Shown: positions 25,978 through 36,571 of the stretch, piece after piece | How the letters are laid out: every line of letters starts with the position of its first letter | Position numbering within the stretch: position 1 is the stretch's first letter | From: Parabacteroides sp. An277 | GTDB taxonomy: Bacteria > Bacteroidota > Bacteroidia > Bacteroidales > Tannerellaceae | Reading direction: 5' to 3' | DNA: 64,000 bases | NCBI RefSeq assembly: GCF_002159645.1 | Contig: NZ_NFJB01000014.1 | Coordinates: forward strand, 1 to 64,000 | Notes under the pieces: generated by a model | What the model was told of the DNA's origin: nothing | The model's input: the letters and a program-made list of their open reading frames with translations, nothing else | Database searches by the model: none | Made by a program: the position numbers and the translations under genes

Positions 25978-26955
25978 ATGGAATTTGAATATAGCATATT
26001 GGCAAAGTATTTAGCCGGGAAAACATCGGCGGAAGAGCTGGCGGCAATCCTTGCGTGGGCGCGGAGTTCGGAGAAGAACGGACGCATCTGGCAAGCCGTC
26101 GTCGAGCTTCGGATGAAGGATGCTTTCGACCGGAACAATACCGAGGCGGCTATCGAACGGGCATTGCAATCCGTTGAAGAACGCATCGGGCAGAAGCGCG
26201 TCTGGATACCCCTTCGGCGTGCGCTCCGGTATGCGGCGATGGTGGCATTGGTCGTAGGAGGTGCGCTGGGTTATTGGATGTCCCGCTCGAATTCAGAGGA
26301 CTATTTGAGTATCATGGTAGCCGAGGGCGAGAGTGTGAAGCGCATCCTGCTCCGCGATAGTTCGGAGGTTTGGCTGAAAGGTGGGGCAACGCTCCGTATC
26401 CCGAAAGCGTTCTCGGCCACGAACCGCTCGGTGTCGATGGAAGGCGAAGCCTTTTTCTCGGTGAAGAAGGATTCGTTGTCGCCTTTCTTGGTTGAGGCGA
26501 ATGATGCTTATATTAAGGTATTGGGGACGGAGTTCAACGTGCGGACGGACGAAGCAGGGCATACGCTGGAGACGACGCTCCTTTCGGGACATGTCGTCCT
26601 CCAAGACAAAGACCAAGAGACCATATTGGATATGCAACCTGGAGAGCAGGTAACCTATAATACGGATAAAAATGAAGTGAACGTGCGACAGGTGGATGTG
26701 AACGTGGCGGGCGTTTGGCATTTGCAACAAAAGCAGTTGGAAGAGGCGACATTAGGGCAGATAGCTGAGGCGATTGCCCAGACGCATGGCGTCCATTTCA
26801 ACTTTGCCGACGCCCGTCTCCTCGCACGTAAGTATCGCTTTGTGTATGCAAAAGACGAACCGATCGAGGAGATTTGTTCGCATCTTGAATTTATCGCACC
26901 CATCTCTTGCCGCATCGAAGGCAAGGAAATATTCGTGAGTTATCGAAATAAATAA
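25978..26955 (+). CDS. FecR-type anti-sigma factor
   Basis: 325 aa. N-terminal cytoplasmic sigma-binding part (1 to about 80), one membrane segment (about 84-101), periplasmic FecR domain (about 110-205, EVWLKGGATLRIP...VEGEAFF-like core, VLGTEFNV) and a C-terminal DUF4974-like segment (about 250-320). In this family the protein relays a signal from an STN-domain SusC to an ECF sigma factor. The SusC with STN follows 45 bp downstream, but no ECF sigma gene is next to it, so the sigma is elsewhere or lost. Confidence 0.92.
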   Translation: MEFEYSILAKYLAGKTSAEELAAILAWARSSEKNGRIWQAVVELRMKDAFDRNNTEAAIERALQSVEERIGQKRVWIPLRRALRYAAMVALVVGGALGYWMSRSNSEDYLSIMVAEGESVKRILLRDSSEVWLKGGATLRIPKAFSATNRSVSMEGEAFFSVKKDSLSPFLVEANDAYIKVLGTEFNVRTDEAGHTLETTLLSGHVVLQDKDQETILDMQPGEQVTYNTDKNEVNVRQVDVNVAGVWHLQQKQLEEATLGQIAEAIAQTHGVHFNFADARLLARKYRFVYAKDEPIEEICSHLEFIAPISCRIEGKEIFVSYRNK

Positions 26956-27000
26956 AACAAAATAAAAGAATCAATTAAACTTAATCAAAATGATTGTATC

Positions 27001-30000
27001 ATGAAAAAGAAACCGATTTGTACAAGCGTAGCGTTGCTGTTGGCGGCAATGTCTTCGACGATGCTGGCCGAGCCATTGGCACCTCCTCAGTTGGTAAATG
27101 TGGAGATAAGTGTAAACCGGACGACGGTAGGCGAAGTAATCCGGCACCTTGCCCAGCAAACAGGCTACGAGTTTTCGTATGACGATGCACTGTTGAGCAA
27201 AGAATTGTCCGACGTAGCATTGAATGTCCAGAATGAACGCATCGAAAATGTTCTGGAAGAAATCTTCGACGGAACCGGTATTACCTATAAAATCGTAGGC
27301 AACCGCATCTTCTTGAAGGATAATAATGGTGATAATGGGTTAATAAAAACTAAATTGGGGGGGTAAATCAGGAAGGTAAGAAAATCACCGGAACGATCGT
27401 AGACGCCCAAGGTATCCCCGTTATCGGTGCCAACGTATTGGTAGAAGGCACGACGAACGGTTCCATCACCGATATGGACGGAAAGTTCATGATAGAGAAC
27501 GTAGCAGAAGGAGCTAAACTTCGTATCTCCTATATTGGCTATAAAGACCAGATTGTGTCTGTATCCGCCCAAAGCGATTACGCCATTACGCTGAAAGAAG
27601 ATGCCGAGGCACTGGATGAATTGGTGGTGGTAGGTTTTGGTACTCAAAAGAAATTGAATTTGACGGGAGCTGTAACGGCTGTGTCAGGAGAAGAGATGAC
27701 GAAACGTCCGGTTGTTAATACAGCTACGATGTTACAAGGTCAGGTTCCGGGTTTGCGCGTAAATTCAGCAACAGGCGTTCCTGGTGATGAATCCACAACG
27801 TTCCGTATCCGTGGTCAGGGAACTTTTTCTGATGCAGGTTCAGATCCGTTGGTATTGGTAAATGGTGTTCCGGGAGATATTTCTCATTTGGATCCAAGTG
27901 TTATTGAAAGTGTCTCCGTATTGAAAGATGCTGCTTCAGCTGCTATTTATGGTGCCCGAGCAGCTAATGGTGTTATATTGGTTACAACGAAAGAAGGTGC
28001 GGGTGTGCAAGATGGTAAAGCACATATATCTTATCATGGAAATGTGGGACTTTATACACCGACTCGAATGTATGACTTAGTGACTAATTCTGTGGAGTAT
28101 ATGGAATTATTCAATTTGGCTCAAAAAAATTCGGGTTTAGGAAACGCTTATACGCAAGAAATGATGGATGCTTATCGGAATGGTAATGGAAGTGTTGAAT
28201 ATCCTAATTTCGATTGGTTGGATTATATGTTTAATACAGCTGTAGTGCAGAATCATAATTTGTCAATTGCGGGAAATTCGGGAAAAACTACTTATAACAT
28301 AGCATTGAATTTTGTGAATCAGCCAGGGACATTAAAAGGTTTTGATTATCAAAAATACAATGCAACAGTTAATTTGACTTCTCAGATTACAGATTTTATT
28401 AAAATAGGTACTTATACAAGCTTGATGTATGGTGATAGAGATCAACCTCGTCAAGGGCAAGATGATGTGCTATTATCTACTATGTCTCAAGCGCCGACCT
28501 ATATGCCTTGGTTACCAGATGATGGAACAGGAGAAACAAAATGGACATCATCTGCTTATTCGTTTGAGTCTCATAATAAAAATATGCCAGCTATTATAGG
28601 AACTGATACTAAAAAAACTTTCCAAGATTTTGATATTAATGCTCAGCTTTGGTTGGAAGTGAAGTTGGCGAAAGGTTTAACTTGGCATACTAAAGGAGCA
28701 GCTCGTTTGCAATCAGGGAAGACAAAAGAATGGGGTGGCTCCGATGTTCCTGTTTATAATTATCATACAGGAGAACAAGCTGGTTATTTGGATAGAGGAA
28801 GTAATGGTTTTACGGTAGAGGATACACGTCGTTTCTATACCAATTTGTATACCTATTTAAAATATGATGTCTCTACAGCTGATCAGAATCATAACTTTAA
28901 TATTATGGTAGGTTATAACCAAGAATCAGAAAAGTATGAAACGGTAAAGGCTTATCGAAAAGATTACGCATTTGATTTGCCAGTTATCGACGCAGGTTCG
29001 CAAGCTAATTGGTCAAACGAAGGAAAAGAAGAAGACTGGGCTATCATGTCTGTATTCGGACGTTTCAATTATAATTATAAAGAACGTTATTTGTTTGAAG
29101 CCAATATGCGTTATGATGGTACATCTCGTATTGCCTCAGAAAATCGTTGGGGTATTTTTCCTTCTTTCTCTGTCGGATGGCGTGTAACAGAAGAGGAATT
29201 TATTCAGAATTTGAATTGGGCTTGGTTGAACAATTTTAAGGTAAGAGCTTCTTGGGGACAATTAGGTAATCAAAATATAGGATTGTATCCTTATCAAGCC
29301 ATGATTGAAAGTGTTAATAACTATCCTTTTGATAAAACAAACGAAACTGTAGCTTATCAACAAAAAGCGTATGCTAATCGTGATATCAAATGGGAAACTA
29401 CAACAATTACTGACGTTGGTGTAGATATGCAAGTTTTTAATGGTTTAAATGTAACATTTGATTGGTATAAAAAAGTTACTTCTGATATATTGAGAAGTTC
29501 TCAAGTTTCTGCTTTGTTAGGTATGACGGCACCTACAGTTAATAATGGAGAAGTGCAAAATACAGGTGTTGAAATTGCTTTTAATTATAGTAATGTAATT
29601 ACGGATGGTATTTTTAAGGGATTGCAATATAACGCAGGCGTTTATTTTGATCGTTCAAGAAATAAACTGACACAATTTGGTGCGGAAGAAATAGACAATT
29701 ATTATTTGAGAAGAGAAGGTCTACCGTATAATGAATACTATATGCTTGAATGTATAGGTATTTTTGCAACAGAAGAAGAGGTAGCTAATTCTCCAAAACA
29801 ATTTAATGATAATACATTGCCTGGTGATTTGAAATATAAAGATCAGAATGGTGATAATATCATTGATAATAATGACCGTATTCCAATGGGAGGACGTTTT
29901 CCTAACTTTGAATATTCAGTAAATTTAGGGGCGAGTTGGAAAGGTTTTGACCTATCATTGACAGGACAAGGTGTAGATGGTAAAAAATTCTATACGAATG

Positions 30001-30386
30001 ATTGGGGTATTTATCCTTTCCGTCAAGGTTCTGCTCCTACTAAAGAATATGTAGAAGGTATGTGGACAGAAGAAAATCCATATAATGCAAAATTTCCACG
30101 TTTATATTTTGATGACTTTGGAGGGAATAAGAATACACGTCCCAATAGTTATTTTTTACAGAATGCATCTTACTTTCGCTTGAAAAATTTGACATTTGGT
30201 TATACACTTCCGAAACAATGGACGGATAAAGTGAAGATGTCACGTGTACGTGTTTATTTTTCTGGAGATAATCTAGTTACTTTCACAAAATTTTATGGGT
30301 TAGATCCGGAACGAGATGCTGATGGCAGAGCCGCTCAATATCCTCAAAATAGAATATGTTCTTTTGGTGTAAATGTTGAATTTTAA
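27001..30386 (+). pseudogene. SusC/RagA-type TonB-dependent transporter with STN domain, frameshifted at a G7 tract (pair 2)
   Basis: The first frame (27001-27366, 121 aa) has a signal peptide (about 1-23) and an STN sensor domain (about 35-105) and ends KLGG-stop. The second frame resumes at the same spot (IGGVNQEGKKITGTIVDAQG) and carries the carboxypeptidase-like domain, plug and barrel to 30386, ending in aromatic NVEF. The shift is at seven G (27357-27363); eight G would give one protein of about 1128 aa. SusC 3 has G8 at the matching site. It may be a phase-off allele, a true pseudogene or a homopolymer reading error. The N-terminal 250 codons are GC-richer than the rest, so the gene looks chimeric. 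Confidence 0.88.
27357..27363 (+). promoter_or_regulatory. G7 tract, putative phase-variation switch
   Basis: Context AAATTGGGGGGGTAAAT. With G7 the frame reads Lys-Leu-Gly-Gly-stop (TAA); with G8 it reads Lys-Leu-Gly-Gly-Val-Asn and enters the regulatory domain. Confidence 0.65.
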
Positions 30387-30392
30387 ACAGTA

Positions 30393-32018
30393 ATGAAAAT
30401 GAAAAAGCTAAAATATTTGATTTCCATTTTATTATTAGGAACAACAGTTTCTTGTAGTGATTTTCTACAGAAGGATCCGCCAGCATCACCTTCGCAAGAT
30501 ATTTTCTGGCAGCGTAAAAGTGATTTTGATTCGGCGTTAGCAGGTTGCTTCTCTATTATGTATGAATGGCCTGGAGAGATGTCTCAGATTATTGCATGTT
30601 TTGATAACTTGACAGATAATTCAATCTGTCAGCATAATGAAGATACTTATGGGCGTTCTCAAACAATAGCATTAGGAGATTTAGATCCGAATACAACAGG
30701 TTATGTTTCTTATATGTATTCTCATTGTTATACGGGAATAGCTCGTGTCCATTTAGTATTGGAGAATTTGGAAAACTATTCAGGTTCGGATATGTCTGAT
30801 GAAGATCGTAACTTTATTGTGGCTCAATGTAAAGCATTGCGGGGATATTTTTATTCTTGGCTTTATCAATGCTATCGTGAAGTTCCATTAGTTACAAGTT
30901 CTTTGAATTTGGATAATATGTATCAACCAAAGGCTACACGCGCAGAAATTTATGCTCAAATAATGCAAGATTTTGATGAAGCAATAGCAGCTTTACCAGA
31001 TAAGCCTTATTCTGATGCGCAAATGAGCGGCTATTTTACCCCTGGAACGTTAAAAGCATTTAAGGCACGTTTAATGTTAGGTGAAGCTTATGATGATAAT
31101 GGAAAAGCGGATCCAACAAAGATGGCAGAGATTGTACCTTTGCTGGAAAGTATTCAAGGATATTCTTTAGCAGATAGGATGCGTGATAATTTTTTGTCAG
31201 ATAAACAGCTTTCATCTCCTGAAATAATGTTTTCTGTCCGTTATTTAGCTCCTAATATTACTCATAGTATGGATTTGTATTATGGGGCATGGACTACATG
31301 TGGTGTAACACGTGATTTGGTAGATGAATTTGAATGTACAGATGGTTTAAAATGGGGAGAATCTCCTTTGACAATATCTGTAGATGAGTCTTTATTAAAT
31401 ACGAATGCTACAGCTGAAGAAAATTATAATGAAAGAGAAAAATTATTCCAGAATCGTGATCCGCGTTTACGCGAAACAGTTACGCATAGTGGATATGCTA
31501 CTTTCCCAGATGAAGGTTTTGAAGAGAATGGACGAATAAAATTGACAGATCAGCAACAAACTGGTTTTGGAATGCTGAAGTTACTTCAACCAACAACTGA
31601 AATGCCAAGTTACTCAACTATTTCGGATGCGGATGTAGTTATTCTTCGATATGCTGAGGTTTTGTTGATGATAGCTGAAGCTGAAAATGAAGCGAATGGT
31701 CCTACGTCGAAAGTTTATGACGCAGTAAATGCAGTTCGTGCACGTTCGGAAATGCCTCCTTTACCAGAAGGTTTGACGCAGGATGAAATGCGTGAACGTA
31801 TTCGTCATGAGAATCGGGTTGAATTTGCATTTGAAGGTCAACGCTATTTCCAATTGAAGCGTTGGAAATTGATGGAGGAATTAGTAGATGGAGCTGTTGA
31901 TCCAGCGTTGCCTGCTTATATTAAAGTATTTCAGCCTGCATTTTATTATTGGCCGATACCACAAGGTGAAATTGATAAAGCTGGAGGTATTTTGGAACAA
32001 GATCCAAATTATGTATAA
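30393..32018 (+). CDS. SusD/RagB-type outer-membrane lipoprotein (pair 2)
   Basis: 541 aa. Lipobox LLLGTTVSC with Cys21. Typical RagB/SusD features: DPPASPSQDIFWQ near the start, YFYSWLYQCYREVPLVTS, YAEVLLMIAEAENEANG, and the C-terminal RHENRVEFAFEGQRYFQLKRW. Surface glycan or oligomer binding lid for the SusC 7 bp upstream. The base composition is AT-rich, like the barrel part of that SusC and the next gene. Confidence 0.94.
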   Translation: MKMKKLKYLISILLLGTTVSCSDFLQKDPPASPSQDIFWQRKSDFDSALAGCFSIMYEWPGEMSQIIACFDNLTDNSICQHNEDTYGRSQTIALGDLDPNTTGYVSYMYSHCYTGIARVHLVLENLENYSGSDMSDEDRNFIVAQCKALRGYFYSWLYQCYREVPLVTSSLNLDNMYQPKATRAEIYAQIMQDFDEAIAALPDKPYSDAQMSGYFTPGTLKAFKARLMLGEAYDDNGKADPTKMAEIVPLLESIQGYSLADRMRDNFLSDKQLSSPEIMFSVRYLAPNITHSMDLYYGAWTTCGVTRDLVDEFECTDGLKWGESPLTISVDESLLNTNATAEENYNEREKLFQNRDPRLRETVTHSGYATFPDEGFEENGRIKLTDQQQTGFGMLKLLQPTTEMPSYSTISDADVVILRYAEVLLMIAEAENEANGPTSKVYDAVNAVRARSEMPPLPEGLTQDEMRERIRHENRVEFAFEGQRYFQLKRWKLMEELVDGAVDPALPAYIKVFQPAFYYWPIPQGEIDKAGGILEQDPNYV

Positions 32019-32041
32019 TAATCTGAAATAGTAAAATTTAG

Positions 32042-32074
32042 AATTGACGGTACTTTTTTGAAGTACCGTCAATT
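32042..32074. terminator. 14-bp perfect hairpin after SusD 2
   Basis: AATTGACGGTACTT (32042-32055) and its exact complement (32061-32074) with a 5-nt loop. No strong U-run on either side, so it may be a partial terminator or an mRNA stabiliser. Confidence 0.6.
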
Positions 32075-32116
32075 GTATAAGAAATTTTTAATTATGCTAA
32101 TGTTATAATTTAATTC

Positions 32117-34981
32117 ATGATGAAAACGAAGTATATATATTTGATTTTAATGTTGATGTTTATAGGGAGTTTTCTCTCTGCGCAAAATCAAATTGCTTTG
32201 TATCCTTATCAAATGCAGCCATCAAAACATCCAGATTATACACGTTATTATGTGAAATCTCCTGATTTTTCTGTATTTGGAAATAAAATCCAATTTATAG
32301 GATTAAGAGATTTGTCAGGTGACTATAAAAGGAAATTGGATTTATGGGTAGACAAAGACAAATTGGGTGATATATTGTGGGTATCTTATCCTTTAATTTA
32401 TCAAGATAATTTGAAAGAGATTGTTTCTGAAATTAAGAAGAGAAAGTTATTTTTATTTGATTTATGGGGATATATACCTGGATCTGGACCAGGTGGTTAT
32501 TGGACTCAGTTTCAAATACCAGAAGGAGTATTGAGCTTATTTGAGACGGAATTAGGTGATCATTGGCTTGGCATGGATAATGGAGAACAAGATGGACGTT
32601 ATGTGGGTAGTTTTGCTCCACGTATGTATCCTTTGGGTGCAGATCGATTGCATCAATACTTTAATTTCCAACGCCATTTTGAAGAAATGGGAAATCAATT
32701 AGGAAACAAAATGGCCACATTGGTCTCTTTAAATTTTGGACATTATTTCTTGAAAGAAGGTTTATATACATTGATTGGTGCTGAAACAGCTCAAGGTCTG
32801 CCTAATTCTCAAATTTATTATTCTTTTATTCGAGGAGCAGGAAAACAGTATGGTGTTAATTGGTTTGGAAATGCATCTGTATGGAACCGTTGGGGATATA
32901 AAACGTATGATAGCGATGCTACTAATATAGAGGATGATTATAATAGTGGAGGTCCTTGGAAAGGAACATCTTTAAGTTTGTTAAAGCGATTAATGTATCA
33001 TCATTTGATGTATGATTGTGTCGCCGTCGGATTTGAAGGTTCGATGCGTATAGGAAATAAGTTGAGTCCAATCGGAAGGATTCAACAGCATGCAGTGCGT
33101 TGGAACGATAAGTATGGGGATCCAGGTATTATGTATACGCCTGTAGCTTTAATGGTGGATTTCTTTTCAGGTTGGTCTTTTCCACGACATCTTTATTCAT
33201 CTCAGGCTTATAAAGTATGGGGAAATTTGCCTTATGAATTATCCGATTATTTGACAGATGGTATATTAAATATTTTATATCCTGGTTATCAGGATGCTTC
33301 TTATTATAAAGATGAAAGAGGATTTATAACTCCTACGCCTTATGGCGATATCGCGGATTGTATAATGAGTGATGCTCCGTCGTGGATATTAGAGCAATAT
33401 CCGGTGCTTGTAATAGCTGATGAACTAAGAAAGGGGCAAGAGATAAATGACAAACTAAATAATTATATCAAATCAGGTGGACATTTGATAATAACAGCAG
33501 GTTCTTTACAGAATATGCCGGATGGAATTGCAGGAATTACGGCAGGTTTGGGTATGAGTAAATGTACAAATCGGATTCAATATAGAGATAAATATATACA
33601 GGAGTCTAATGAGTTTTCAGTATTGCAATTGGATTATCCTTCGGATGCTGTGATTTTACAAAAGTCAGGAGAACAAGTAATTGCTTTAGAAAGAACATGT
33701 GGTAAAGGAAAGGTTACTGTTATGGCATCACCTTTTGGTGTAATGGAAACGCCTCAATGTACTTTACCTGTTAAAGTAGAAGAAGAAAAAGAATTAGGTA
33801 AGCCTTATCCATTATTGAAACATGTTTCAGCTTTGTTAGGTGATATTTTTTCTTCAGTAGAACTGTTTGATACCAATCCGGAGTTAAGTTTAATTACTTG
33901 TTCTCGTTCAAGTAATGAATATATAGTTTTGGTTTCAAATAATCAATGGAAGGAAATGCCGTTTCAGATTCAGTCGAAAAGTGGAAGAATAAGTTCAATA
34001 AAAGAATTGCCAATTGATTGTTCAGAAATAAAAGCAGTTGGATATACACCTAAGGTTATGAAAAATCAAAAATTAGGAAAGAATACAGCGGAAACAATAG
34101 CTGGAGGAGATGTTCGTATTTTCCAAATTTGTTTGCAGGATGCAGATGTAGAAATACTTCCAGAAGTTCAACCTTCTAAAAGAATGCAAAGAAGAGCATT
34201 AGTGTTGCATGATGTTTTGAATTTAAAAGAAGAAATTCTCTCTCGTCCGACATTTTTTCAACATTATGATCGGGTGGTTATAGATTGGCGATATTTGTAT
34301 AATAGAGATAAAGAAGTATTGAAACAAGAAACTGGATGGTTTAAACGGCAACAATTAAAAATGTCAGTAGATTTATCGTCTGGTATTAACCTATATCCTG
34401 ATCTTCGTATAGTAAATAATGATTCACTTTATTATCAGAAAAGTATTGAGGTAATTAAAGATGTAATAGATAAAATGGCCATTTTAGGTGCGGATGAATT
34501 GTTTATTACAACTCAACGTACAATAGAAAACAATTATACCATGGAGCAATTCTATCAGTCTCTGCAAGGAACGTATCAGTTATTGGCTGATTATGCAAAA
34601 AGTAGAAATATTACGTTGCTGCTAAAGCAGGCAAAAGGTAGAACTCCGGATTCAATAAAGGAACTTTTGGATTTGTGTAAGAAAGTTGATCGAGATAATT
34701 TTTGTTTTGCGCCTTCACTTGCTTTATTATTAATTGATTCTGATAATTGGAAAGAAAGCATAGATTTACTTCAAAATGAGGATGTACATCATTTGTTTCT
34801 TTCAATTCCAGAAAAAGATATTCATCAGCAATTATGGAATTTGAATGCACCTGTATTTAAATCCAAACAGATAGATATGATTCAGCAATTTGTAGAAGCA
34901 TTCCCAGATGCAAATATTATATTTGATTGCTTATATCAATCAGAAGATGAGGAGTATAAGGACGTAAAAATGTTTGAATAA
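32117..34981 (+). CDS. Large secreted protein, probable glycan-active enzyme of unknown family
   Basis: 954 aa with signal peptide (FIGSFLSAQ). I do not recognise the family. Three parts can be proposed: residues about 40-420 look like a TIM-barrel hydrolase (WVSYPLIYQDN, LFDLWGYIPGSGPGGYW, HWLGMDNGEQDGRYVG, many Trp/Tyr); about 425-590 resemble a glutamine-amidotransferase-like domain of the beta-galactosidase trimerisation type (YPVLVIADELRKGQEI...YIKSGGHLIITAG, CGKGKVTVMASPFG); about 690-950 resemble a sugar-isomerase/AP-endonuclease barrel. It lies 98 bp after SusD 2 and is AT-rich like it, so it is probably the hydrolase of that locus. Acidic candidates include the Asp/Glu cluster in DNGEQDG. 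Confidence 0.65.
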   Translation: MMKTKYIYLILMLMFIGSFLSAQNQIALYPYQMQPSKHPDYTRYYVKSPDFSVFGNKIQFIGLRDLSGDYKRKLDLWVDKDKLGDILWVSYPLIYQDNLKEIVSEIKKRKLFLFDLWGYIPGSGPGGYWTQFQIPEGVLSLFETELGDHWLGMDNGEQDGRYVGSFAPRMYPLGADRLHQYFNFQRHFEEMGNQLGNKMATLVSLNFGHYFLKEGLYTLIGAETAQGLPNSQIYYSFIRGAGKQYGVNWFGNASVWNRWGYKTYDSDATNIEDDYNSGGPWKGTSLSLLKRLMYHHLMYDCVAVGFEGSMRIGNKLSPIGRIQQHAVRWNDKYGDPGIMYTPVALMVDFFSGWSFPRHLYSSQAYKVWGNLPYELSDYLTDGILNILYPGYQDASYYKDERGFITPTPYGDIADCIMSDAPSWILEQYPVLVIADELRKGQEINDKLNNYIKSGGHLIITAGSLQNMPDGIAGITAGLGMSKCTNRIQYRDKYIQESNEFSVLQLDYPSDAVILQKSGEQVIALERTCGKGKVTVMASPFGVMETPQCTLPVKVEEEKELGKPYPLLKHVSALLGDIFSSVELFDTNPELSLITCSRSSNEYIVLVSNNQWKEMPFQIQSKSGRISSIKELPIDCSEIKAVGYTPKVMKNQKLGKNTAETIAGGDVRIFQICLQDADVEILPEVQPSKRMQRRALVLHDVLNLKEEILSRPTFFQHYDRVVIDWRYLYNRDKEVLKQETGWFKRQQLKMSVDLSSGINLYPDLRIVNNDSLYYQKSIEVIKDVIDKMAILGADELFITTQRTIENNYTMEQFYQSLQGTYQLLADYAKSRNITLLLKQAKGRTPDSIKELLDLCKKVDRDNFCFAPSLALLLIDSDNWKESIDLLQNEDVHHLFLSIPEKDIHQQLWNLNAPVFKSKQIDMIQQFVEAFPDANIIFDCLYQSEDEEYKDVKMFE

Positions 34982-34991
34982 ACTGTTTTTG

Positions 34992-35026
34992 ACATCCAGA
35001 TGCTATTTATTTAGACATCTGGATGT
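34992..35026. terminator. Hairpin after the large secreted protein
   Basis: ACATCCAGATG (34992-35002) and its complement (35016-35026). The U-run is weak, but the position right after the stop fits the end of a transcript. Confidence 0.6.
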
Positions 35027-35084
35027 TACTTGAAATAGATCTGGATTATTGTCTTAACTTGTACCTGTTTTGTGATAAAATGGT

Positions 35085-35092
35085 TATTTTTG
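35085..35092 (+). promoter_or_regulatory. Predicted -7 box of the AlbA-type regulator
   Basis: TATTTTTG fits TAnnTTTG, 34 bp before the start at 35126. Confidence 0.5.
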
Positions 35093-35125
35093 CAGGTAAT
35101 TTTCTTTCAATAGATAGGTAATAAT

Positions 35126-36556
35126 ATGGATCATATTTCTCAAATAATAGACAAGCAAGAAGGTCGTCGCCTTGAATTTAAGGGTGAATTGCCTACTAAT
35201 TCGGATTTAGCGAAAACAATTGTGGCTTTTGCAAATGACGCAGGAGGGGATATTTATCTTGGGATTGATGATGACCGGACGATTGTAGGCCTTCTTGAAG
35301 ATGATTTACCTCGGATAGAAGAGCAAATCAGCAATATGGTTTATGATCGGTGTTATCCTACTATTTTGCCGGAAATCTCATTTCTTACCATTGAGGATAG
35401 GCATCTGATTCGTATTCGGATTTATCGCGGTAGTATGCCTCCTTATTATTTGAAGAGTGAAGGGAAGATCAAAGGGACTTATATTCGTGTGGGTTCAAAT
35501 AATCGGATGGCTGATGAGAGCATTATAGCAGAATTAGAACGCCGTCGGAGGAATGTGTCATTTGATAGTGAAATTGTATTGGATAAGACGATAGATGAGT
35601 TAGATATCCATACATTTAGCGAATTGTATGAAGAAAAAACGGAAGAACCATTAGATGCGCAGGTTTTACGGAAATTGGAATTGGTAAAAACGGAACAAGG
35701 AAATGAATACCCAACTAATGCATTGATTTTACTTTCGGATGATGCAATACGATTTGCAATGTTTCCGAATGCAAAAGTCGAATGTGCTCGTTTTAAAGGT
35801 GTAGATTCAGAAGAGTTTATTGACCAAAAAAGCATAATGGGCTCCATTGCGATACAAGCAGAAGAGGCTTACAATTTTGTGCTTCGCCATATAAATAAAG
35901 GGGCAAAGGTAGAAGGCATTTATACGGTATCACGTTGGGAATATCCAATAAAAGCTATTAGGGAAATTATTCGGAACGCTGTGGTGCATCGTCAGTATTC
36001 ATTGACGGGCAAAGATATTAAAGTGGCTATCTATGATGATATGGTGGAAATTACCAGTCCTGGATTATTACCACCATCTATCGACTATGCGGATATGGAA
36101 AGTCGTCAGTCAGATGCCAGGAATAAGGTGATAGCTCCTGTGTTTAAGCAATTGGGAATCATCGATCAATGGGGGAACGGATTAAAGCTGGTCGCTACAG
36201 AAATGAAGCGTTATCCTCATGTCGAATTCAGATGGAAGGAAGTTGGCTTGTCTTTTCAAGTTCAGTTTATCCAAAAGTATTATGTCGGTGAAACTGGTGG
36301 TAATCGTGTCGGTGATGTCGGTGAAACTGGCGGTAATCGTGTCGGTGATGTCGGTGAAACTGGCGGTAATCAGGAGTTACGGAATCAGATTTTAAGCATA
36401 ATAGCAAATGAAAATACAATTAGTATTCGAGCTATTGCAGAAATGCTTGGTGTTAGTAAACGTCATTGTGAACGAGTTATCGCTACTTTAAAGAGATCTG
36501 GGATTGTGGCTCGAAAAGGTTCTGCACGGGATGGATTTTGGGTAATTAATAGATAA
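35126..36556 (+). CDS. AlbA/Schlafen-type DNA-binding regulator with in-frame repeats
   Basis: 476 aa. N-terminal AlbA_2 (Schlafen-like, divergent AAA-4) domain about 10-135 (EGRRLEFKGELPTNSDLAKTIVAFANDAGGDIYLGIDDD). Then a GHKL/HATPase_c_4-like part about 275-370 (IREIIRNAVVHRQYSLTGKDIKVAIYDD... FKQLGIIDQWGNGLKLV). Residues 387 to about 416 are an 11-aa repeat (VGETGGNRVGD, nearly three copies). A winged HTH ends the protein (ISIRAIAEMLGVSKRHCERVIATLKRSGIVARKG). It lies only 15 bp before the GH89 gene, so the two are probably co-transcribed. Confidence 0.85.
   Translation: MDHISQIIDKQEGRRLEFKGELPTNSDLAKTIVAFANDAGGDIYLGIDDDRTIVGLLEDDLPRIEEQISNMVYDRCYPTILPEISFLTIEDRHLIRIRIYRGSMPPYYLKSEGKIKGTYIRVGSNNRMADESIIAELERRRRNVSFDSEIVLDKTIDELDIHTFSELYEEKTEEPLDAQVLRKLELVKTEQGNEYPTNALILLSDDAIRFAMFPNAKVECARFKGVDSEEFIDQKSIMGSIAIQAEEAYNFVLRHINKGAKVEGIYTVSRWEYPIKAIREIIRNAVVHRQYSLTGKDIKVAIYDDMVEITSPGLLPPSIDYADMESRQSDARNKVIAPVFKQLGIIDQWGNGLKLVATEMKRYPHVEFRWKEVGLSFQVQFIQKYYVGETGGNRVGDVGETGGNRVGDVGETGGNQELRNQILSIIANENTISIRAIAEMLGVSKRHCERVIATLKRSGIVARKGSARDGFWVINR
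36284..36371 (+). repeat. 33-bp in-frame tandem repeat
   Basis: Units start at 36284, 36317 and 36350 (last partial). Units differ at a single base (GGT/GGC), so expansion is recent. Each unit adds 11 residues, VGETGGNRVGD, to the linker between the ATPase-like part and the HTH. Confidence 0.92.
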
Positions 36557-36571
36557 ACAGACAAAAACAAA

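Noticed and set aside
34992-35125. tRNA or small RNA gene in the gap before the AlbA-type regulator
   Set aside because: Only a simple hairpin and a promoter-like box are seen; no cloverleaf could be drawn here or in the other gaps.
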